42,040 nucleotides of DNA, taken from a virus. Shown one piece after another: positions 37,878 to 42,040 of the stretch. The translations under genes were made by a program, and so were the position numbers. The first letter of the stretch is position 1; each line of letters begins with the position of its first letter. The stretch spans positions 1 to 42,040 of the IMG/VR virus record IMGVR_UViG_3300036768_000632, one strand, 5' to 3'. A model generated the notes under the pieces. It was not told where the DNA came from. It made no database searches and saw only the letters and a program-made list of their open reading frames with translations.

Positions 37878-38998
37878 ATAGTGTGTCATACGAGTTATTG
37901 ATGTCGGCAATCCAAGCTGTGGAGATCGAATGGGCGAGTATGTGCCCACGTCTCTTCACGCAGGCCGAAGTGCCGGATGCCAAGCTGCGGCGGCTAATCG
38001 CCGAGAAAATAGAAGCGGAGCGATTGGAACGCATACTAACGCCACAGGAAGAGCCGGACGAAGCAGTGCGGATGATGGTCGCCAGCCGCATTCCGGCGGA
38101 GCGTATTGATCGGCTGACTACAGTGGAGGAAGAGCCGGACAAAAAGGTTCGGCGTATTATCGCCCAGCGCATCACCGCCGAGCGGCTAACCAAGCTGCCC
38201 ACCACTGCCGAAGAGCCTAGCGGAGCGGTGCGGCGCTACCTTGCCGAGCGCATCCATGAGGATCGAATCGTAATACTGCCGTCACCGCAGGAAGAACCGG
38301 ACGTGCGCGTGCGACTCACTATCGCGGCACGCATTCCGCCGGAGCGTCTGGAACGGATTCGCTCACCTACTGAGGAGCCTGATTTGCAAGTTCGGTTCGC
38401 TGCCGCCGAGCGCATCCCTGCGGATCGAATCTTACGCATCCCGTCACCGCAGGAAGAGCCGGTCCCATCGGCGCGATTGTTGATCGCCTCGCGAATTCCA
38501 GAAGAGCGGATGGATAGGCTGCTCAGCATAGATGAAGAGCCGGATTCGTGGGTGCGGAGCAAAGTCGCCGAGCGCATCCCTGAGGATCGAATCATAAGAC
38601 TGCCATCACCGCAGGAAGAACCGGACGGATTGGCGAGGTGGATGGTCGCTCGCCGCATACCAGCGGAGCGTCTGACGCGGCTTCCCACATCCGCTGAAGA
38701 ACCCGACGTGCACGTGCGACTCTGGGTCGCTCGCCGAATTCCGGTGGATAGATTGGAGCGGCCACTTACGATGGAGGAAGAGCTGGACCAAGCTGTACGA
38801 CAAGTCGTCGCCGACCGCGTGCCTGCGGAGAGAATCGTCCGCATTCCGTCGCCGGACGAAGAGCCGCAATGGCGCGTTCGGCTGGCAATCGCTAAGCGCA
38901 TCCCTGTCGAGCGGCTGGAACGGCCACTCAAGATTAAGGAAGAGCCGTACTACCACGTGCGACGAACCGTAGCCGACCGCATTGGCTCGTCGAGGTGA
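37874..38998 (+). CDS. Large LRV-repeat solenoid protein coupled to the RT
   Basis: A 374-residue protein starting at ATGA overlap with the RT stop, so probably translated by the same ribosomes. N-terminal ~38 residues (SYELLMSAIQAVEIEWASMC) form a helical cap; next come 12 complete 27-residue repeats (Rxx(V/I)AxRIPxERLxRLxSPxEEPDxxV) and a final partial one ending DRIGSSR. Repeat ends are acidic (EEPD) and helices basic (RRIP). The solenoid would give a large surface for protein or nucleic-acid binding. A start further upstream at 37730 reads antisense-like through the RT end. AAGGA precedes the ATG. Confidence 0.85.
   Translation: MNSVSYELLMSAIQAVEIEWASMCPRLFTQAEVPDAKLRRLIAEKIEAERLERILTPQEEPDEAVRMMVASRIPAERIDRLTTVEEEPDKKVRRIIAQRITAERLTKLPTTAEEPSGAVRRYLAERIHEDRIVILPSPQEEPDVRVRLTIAARIPPERLERIRSPTEEPDLQVRFAAAERIPADRILRIPSPQEEPVPSARLLIASRIPEERMDRLLSIDEEPDSWVRSKVAERIPEDRIIRLPSPQEEPDGLARWMVARRIPAERLTRLPTSAEEPDVHVRLWVARRIPVDRLERPLTMEEELDQAVRQVVADRVPAERIVRIPSPDEEPQWRVRLAIAKRIPVERLERPLKIKEEPYYHVRRTVADRIGSSR
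38786..38880 (+). repeat. 95-bp block identical in two LRV genes, copy 1
   Basis: Identical base for base to 39544-39638, 758 bp downstream in the next LRV gene, then mismatch on both sides. It encodes the repeat with ADRVPAERIVRIPSPDEEPQ. Neighbouring repeats in the two genes differ widely, so this is a sharp island of identity. Confidence 0.9.
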
Positions 38999-39036
38999 GG
39001 GACGATAATCGAAACCAATAGCTAATGGTGTGATAT

Positions 39037-39780
39037 ATGAGCAGGGTGTCGTCAGAGTTGGCGAGGCGTGTCATCCAAGCGGTGGAGTTCGAGCGAGCGA
39101 TGATGTGCCCGCGTCTACTCACGCCGGCTGAGTCGCCGGATGTAGCGATGCGGCGGCTGATCGCCGATAACATCGAATCCGCGCGCTTGGAGCGCATACT
39201 AACTCAACAGGAGGAGCCGGACGAAACGGTACGTTGGACTGTTATTGTCCGCATCCCTGCTGATCGTATTTTCCGCCTGCTTGGCCAGAGTGAAGAGCCG
39301 AACGCGCTGTCGCGGTGGCAGGTGGCAAATCGCATCCCCGCCGAGCGCTTGCATCGGCTCATTACGCCGACCGAGGAGCCGGAAGAAGGTACGCGGTGGG
39401 TTGTCGCAGTCCGTATCCCATCCGAGCGGTTGGTCAAGCTGCCTACCCCTGGCGAAGAACCGAGCAGGAAGGTGCGGATTCGCGTGGCCGACCGCATCCC
39501 TGTCGAGCGGCTGGAGCGGCCCCTCACTGAGGACGAAGAACCAGACCAAGCTGTACGACAAGTCGTCGCCGACCGCGTGCCTGCGGAGAGAATCGTCCGC
39601 ATTCCGTCGCCGGACGAAGAGCCGCAATGGCGCGTTCGCCTGGCAATCGCCCGCCGCATTCCTGTGGAGCGATTGGAATGGCAACTCACACCTGCCGAGG
39701 AGCCGGACCAAGATGTACGTCAGGCCGTAGCCGACCGCATTGGCCGGAATCGACCCGCAACGGAGGATCAATATGATTAG
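39037..39780 (+). CDS. Second LRV-repeat protein of the RT region
   Basis: A 247-residue paralogue of the RT-coupled protein. The N-terminal cap matches it (SELARRVIQAVEFERAMMCP), then seven complete 27-residue repeats follow, ending DRIGRNRPATEDQY. It starts 38 bases after the previous stop without the shared hairpin leader. Its stop overlaps the next gene (ATGATTAG at 39773-39780), another case of translational coupling. A 95-bp island is identical to the previous gene, showing recent recombination between the pair. Confidence 0.8.
   Translation: MSRVSSELARRVIQAVEFERAMMCPRLLTPAESPDVAMRRLIADNIESARLERILTQQEEPDETVRWTVIVRIPADRIFRLLGQSEEPNALSRWQVANRIPAERLHRLITPTEEPEEGTRWVVAVRIPSERLVKLPTPGEEPSRKVRIRVADRIPVERLERPLTEDEEPDQAVRQVVADRVPAERIVRIPSPDEEPQWRVRLAIARRIPVERLEWQLTPAEEPDQDVRQAVADRIGRNRPATEDQYD
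39544..39638 (+). repeat. 95-bp block identical in two LRV genes, copy 2
   Basis: Copy of 38786-38880. Flanks diverge immediately (39543 A versus G; 39639 C versus G), consistent with gene conversion or exchange of one repeat unit. Confidence 0.9.
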
Positions 39781-40408
39781 GCTGAATCTGAAATCCACGG
39801 TCATCAGGGCCGCGTCCAAGCCATTGCGGAAGGACTTAGCGGCGGTGCAACTTGTACCAAGCGCCAACGAGGCCGAAGCGTTCGCCGCCGCGACTAATGG
39901 TCTAATCCTAGCTGTCAGCAGGGAAGCCACGAAGATCGACCGCCGCGTGTTTATTCCAGCCAGCGTCTGCCGGAGCAAGGCCGGCGAGGTTGAACATGAA
40001 ATCCTTTACGACGAGACAAATAAACAGTGGTCTCGAAACTCATGGAATCGCAGGCGGAAAAAGAAAGTAGTTACCGCACCTGAAAAGGGGCGGCGGTTCC
40101 CGCGAACGCAGGACGTGTTGCCGAATGTCAGCGGCGATACGCACATCGCCGTGACGCTGGACGCCAAGCAGTTGGCGAAACTCGCCAGCGCGATGGGAAC
40201 CAACAACGAGGAGAGTGATATCACGCTCTTTATCCCAGTACCAAAAAGGGGCGAGTTTTACGGACCGATCCCAGCGGTTCAAATATCCGATTCAACAAGC
40301 ATTGGGGCCATTGCTGTGGTCTGTTCCAATAGTGACCGCAATAACTCTTTCGCGGCCTACAACAGGCTGCGTGATGAGTACGTTTCGGCTGCTAACGCAG
40401 CCGAGTGA
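39773..40408 (+). CDS. Beta-clamp-like protein
   Basis: A 211-residue protein overlapping the LRV gene stop by 8 bases. The first part, VIRAASKPLRKDLAAVQLVP, then EAEAFAAATNGLILAVSREA and RRVFIPASVC, resembles one domain of a bacterial DNA polymerase III sliding clamp (helix, strand, then AxDGxRLAxxx, VxxPxxxL). The C-terminal part has SDITLFIPVPKRG and PIPAVQISDSTSIGAIAVV, like the clamp's last strands. A full clamp has three such domains, so this would be a single-domain or divergent form, and the role is uncertain. ACGGAGG precedes the ATG. Possibly a clamp decoy or polymerase partner. Confidence 0.5.
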   Translation: MIRLNLKSTVIRAASKPLRKDLAAVQLVPSANEAEAFAAATNGLILAVSREATKIDRRVFIPASVCRSKAGEVEHEILYDETNKQWSRNSWNRRRKKKVVTAPEKGRRFPRTQDVLPNVSGDTHIAVTLDAKQLAKLASAMGTNNEESDITLFIPVPKRGEFYGPIPAVQISDSTSIGAIAVVCSNSDRNNSFAAYNRLRDEYVSAANAAE

Positions 40409-40432
40409 AAGCGACGCCAGCACGTCTAACCC

Positions 40433-40448
40433 GGCGGCGCTGGCCGCC
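40433..40448 (+). promoter_or_regulatory. Leader hairpin copy 7
   Basis: GGCGGC-GCTG-GCCGCC, then ACGACAATGGAGAGAATT and ATG 40467. Stem perfect; the Shine-Dalgarno is GGAG. Confidence 0.7.
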
Positions 40449-40466
40449 ACGACAATGGAGAGAATT

Positions 40467-40817
40467 ATGGAATACAACTTCCCGAAAGAACGGTTGCAGC
40501 GACCTATAACCAAGTATGAGGAGCCTGATGCTGACAAGCGGTGGAGGGCCGCAATCCATGTCTCTACCGAGCACATAAACCGGCTATTGACTCAGGACGA
40601 GGAGCCGCAATCTCTGACGAGGTGGCATTTGGCGTTCTGCATCCCAGACGTTCGCCTAGTCCGCCTGCCGTCGCCGGGCGAAGAGCCTGATGAGCGCACG
40701 CGCAAGCTGATTGCCAAGCGCATCCCGGCGGAGCGGCTGGAGCGAACGCTAACTCCAGACGAGGAGCCAGACCAAGTCACACGACGAACCGTCGCCGAAC
40801 GTCTTCGCGAGCACTGA
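40467..40817 (+). CDS. Short LRV-repeat protein
   Basis: A 116-residue protein with a partial repeat at the start (EYNFPKERLQRPITKYEEPD), three complete 27-residue repeats and a terminal part ending AERLREH. It has no N-terminal cap domain, so it could be a minimal solenoid. The start is ATG 40467, with GGAG 6 bases before it and the hairpin leader upstream; an ATG at 40455 would place the leader's spacer inside the gene. It is paralogous to the next gene. Confidence 0.7.
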   Translation: MEYNFPKERLQRPITKYEEPDADKRWRAAIHVSTEHINRLLTQDEEPQSLTRWHLAFCIPDVRLVRLPSPGEEPDERTRKLIAKRIPAERLERTLTPDEEPDQVTRRTVAERLREH

Positions 40818-40829
40818 CCGTATCACCCA

Positions 40830-40845
40830 GGCGGCCTGTCCAGCC
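40830..40845 (+). promoter_or_regulatory. Leader hairpin copy 8, imperfect
   Basis: GGCGGC-CTGTCC-AGCC, a weaker stem with mismatches, followed by ACAAACCACAAGGAGCAAGCC and ATG 40867. ACAAGGAG fits the CsrA-type ACAxGGAx motif. Confidence 0.5.
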
Positions 40846-40866
40846 ACAAACCACAAGGAGCAAGCC

Positions 40867-41376
40867 ATGAACTACGATCATTTGCCTACGCCACAAGAGG
40901 AGACAAACCCGGCTGTTCGGCTGGTGATTGCCGAACGCATACCAGAGGAGCGGCTGACCCGCCTCCTCACACCAGAGGAAGAGCCGGACGCGGATGTGCG
41001 GCGGACTGTCGCCCAGCGCATCCCGGAGGAAATGTTGATGCGGCTCCCCGACCCGGACGATGAACCGGACTGCAAGGTGCGGCGCGTGGTCGCCAAGCGC
41101 ATCCTGCCGGAGTGGCTACTGCGGATTCCCGCGCCCGACGATGAACCGGACGAAGTAGTGCGGTGGCTGGTCGCCATCCGCATTCCGGTTGAGCGGCTGA
41201 TTCAGTTGCTCACACAGGCTGATGAGCCGGACGTGCAGACGCGGTGGATGGTCGCTCGCCGCATCCCGGTGCAGCGTATTGATTGGGTTCCTACGCCGGA
41301 GGAAGAGCCGAACAACGTCGTCAGGCTTGTAGTTGCCGAACGCCTCGGCTGGGGCTGGCCACTTCTCCCAGAGTAG
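40867..41376 (+). CDS. LRV-repeat protein, last gene before the right end
   Basis: A 169-residue protein with a short non-repeat start (NYDHLPTPQEETNPAV), five complete 27-residue repeats, and a terminal partial repeat with Trp-rich end (AERLGWGWPLLPE). Repeats match the consensus Rxx(V/I)AxRIPxERLxRLLTPEEEPDADV, with one deviating unit (KRILPEWLLRIPAPDDEPDE). It has leader copy 8 and is followed by a strong terminator, so it is its own transcriptional cassette. Confidence 0.75.
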   Translation: MNYDHLPTPQEETNPAVRLVIAERIPEERLTRLLTPEEEPDADVRRTVAQRIPEEMLMRLPDPDDEPDCKVRRVVAKRILPEWLLRIPAPDDEPDEVVRWLVAIRIPVERLIQLLTQADEPDVQTRWMVARRIPVQRIDWVPTPEEEPNNVVRLVVAERLGWGWPLLPE

Positions 41377-41609
41377 CAGTAGCTTCCATCCGCCGCTCTC
41401 CGAGCGGACCAACGCAGCCCCGGCCAGAGCATGACTGGTCGGGGTTATTGTTTCCCGCGCATCACACGGCAGCGGTTGCACGTGGTCCTTCTTGCGGAAT
41501 GTGCGGTTGAAGAATAAACTGAACAAGCGTGTCGATCCCTCTCTGGAGAAATCGCGTTACACGAAGAGACGGCTGCTTGGTTCTTATTAAGCAACGGAGT
41601 CCCGCACAG
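41377..41609. other. Noncoding stretch at the right end
   Basis: A 233-base gap with the terminator at 41418-41453 and, from about 41485, the start of the region that resembles 256-359 near the left end. In the antisense direction a frame reads QFILQPHIPQEGPRA, like the start of the left-end HTH gene, but stops soon after. Confidence 0.55.
41418..41453 (+). terminator. Strong rho-independent terminator
   Basis: CCCCGGCCAG (41418-41427) pairs with CTGGTCGGGG (41435-41444) with one G-U pair and a 7-base loop, followed by TTATTGTTT. It closes the accessory region. Confidence 0.75.
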
Positions 41610-41981
41610 ATGCCGCTAGCGCAAATCGGTGAAGCCGTACAGGCCGCGAACAAAGTGCTCGACCAATCCGCCCAATATGGATTTCTCGGTTACGCGCTGG
41701 CTGTGGTTTACCTCACGATGATCGGCGGACTCGGCCTGCACTTCTGGAAGGTGGTGCTGCCAGAACGCGATGCTCGGATCAAATCTACGCAGTCAATGAA
41801 CGAGTGTCTGGCGACACTAAGCCAGCAGTCGATTAGGACTACGGCAGTCCTGGAGTCTCAAGAAGCGCTGTTGCAAAAGCTGGACAACCGGCTGTCAACG
41901 ATTGAAAACGCCGTCGAGCAGCATCGCTGTGAGTGGCGCGAAGCCAATCTGCCAAGACGCGCGTCATCGGCTCACGCGTGA
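41610..41981 (+). CDS. Diverged second copy of the single-TM coiled-coil protein
   Basis: A 123-residue protein, the same length as the product at 360-731 and similar throughout (membrane segment GYALAVVYLTMIGGLGLHFW; coiled coil SQQSIRTTAVLESQEALLQK). Differences are mostly conservative (Ile/Val, Ser/Ala, Asp/Asn) with many silent changes, so the copies have diverged under selection for the protein. Either the genome carries two copies or two related strains are joined in one contig. GGAG precedes the ATG. Confidence 0.7.
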   Translation: MPLAQIGEAVQAANKVLDQSAQYGFLGYALAVVYLTMIGGLGLHFWKVVLPERDARIKSTQSMNECLATLSQQSIRTTAVLESQEALLQKLDNRLSTIENAVEQHRCEWREANLPRRASSAHA

Positions 41982-41985
41982 GTTA

Positions 41986-42040
41986 GCCATGTCACATCGT
42001 CGCACGAACAGCAATAAACACCCGGCATGGAATATCCTCG
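41986..42040. repeat. Terminal 55-bp repeat of 736-790
   Basis: The last 55 bases are identical to 736-790, while the base before them differs (41985 A versus 735 T) and the upstream ~480 bases are only similar. Exactly 55 bases is a common assembler k-mer length, so this probably marks where the assembly graph rejoins: the main genome would be a circle of 41,250 bp. Confidence 0.85.
41989..42040 (+). CDS. 5' end of the holin-like gene, cut by the window end
   Basis: ATG 41989 begins SHRRTNSNKHPAWNIL in the same frame as the gene at 739. Only 17 codons are present. It is either the same gene reached again on a circular map or a second copy. Confidence 0.6.
   Translation, partial: MSHRRTNSNKHPAWNIL

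Noticed and set aside
38236-38931. Minus-strand frame opposite the LRV gene, and similar ones at 39204 and 40878
   Set aside because: They mirror the 27-codon repeat (SGSS/RSAGMR patterns) and arise from the repetitive sense strand.

Overview
This window looks like a nearly complete tailed-phage (siphovirus-like) genome, apparently a whole metagenomic contig. Almost every gene is on the plus strand, packed with ATGA-type stop/start overlaps, in the order lysis/envelope proteins - DNA-modification block - terminase - portal - capsid - tail - fibre and glycosyltransferases - regulators - recombination - replication - accessory region. No integrase, host gene, tRNA or CRISPR array is visible. 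The DNA is GC-rich. Several lipoproteins and membrane proteins point to a host with a double membrane. The phage CsrA, the papain-like peptidase in the lysis region, the poly-serine fibre, the Cys-rich small proteins and the lambda-type portal resemble gene sets I associate with phages of Planctomycetota. That host call is an inference from memory, not a search result.

Layout. 1-331: minus-strand HTH gene cut by the left edge. 360-4383: small membrane proteins, lipoproteins and a C1-type cysteine peptidase, probably the lysis cassette. 4422-6474: ParB-like, methyltransferase-like and DUF5131 genes. 6461-13994: DNA packaging and head (small terminase candidate, TerL, gpW-like protein, portal, protease-scaffold-capsid fusion, DUF2190 cement protein, connector). 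13997-20865: neck, tail tube, tail chaperone pair with a candidate -1 frameshift, tape measure and distal tail. 20869-24172: a 563-residue serine-rich protein and two glycosyltransferase-like enzymes. 24275-25774: two XRE regulators and small early genes. 25823-30509: CsrA, YqaJ nuclease, RecT, DUF1064 nuclease and replication-associated genes. 30510-31038: noncoding, with seven 10-bp iterons next to an AT-rich stretch, a candidate origin.

31039-41376 is the most unusual part. Eight genes carry the same 5' leader: a GGCGGC/GCCGCC hairpin followed by a purine-rich Shine-Dalgarno sequence. Five genes encode solenoids of a 27-residue LRV-like repeat, 31 complete repeats in all. A Ycf46-like AAA+ ATPase sits with a Ycf35/DUF1257 protein. 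After these comes a structured noncoding stretch and a divergent retron-like reverse transcriptase whose stop codon overlaps the start of the largest LRV-repeat gene. The best candidate for an undescribed system is this ncRNA - RT - LRV-repeat unit (about 36595-38998), perhaps with the second LRV gene and the clamp-like gene after it.

The two ends are related. 256-735 matches 41485-41985 with many substitutions, and the last 55 bases are identical to 736-790. The simplest reading is a circular map of 41,250 bp (736-790 joined to 41986-42040), with 1-735 being a variant branch or second copy.
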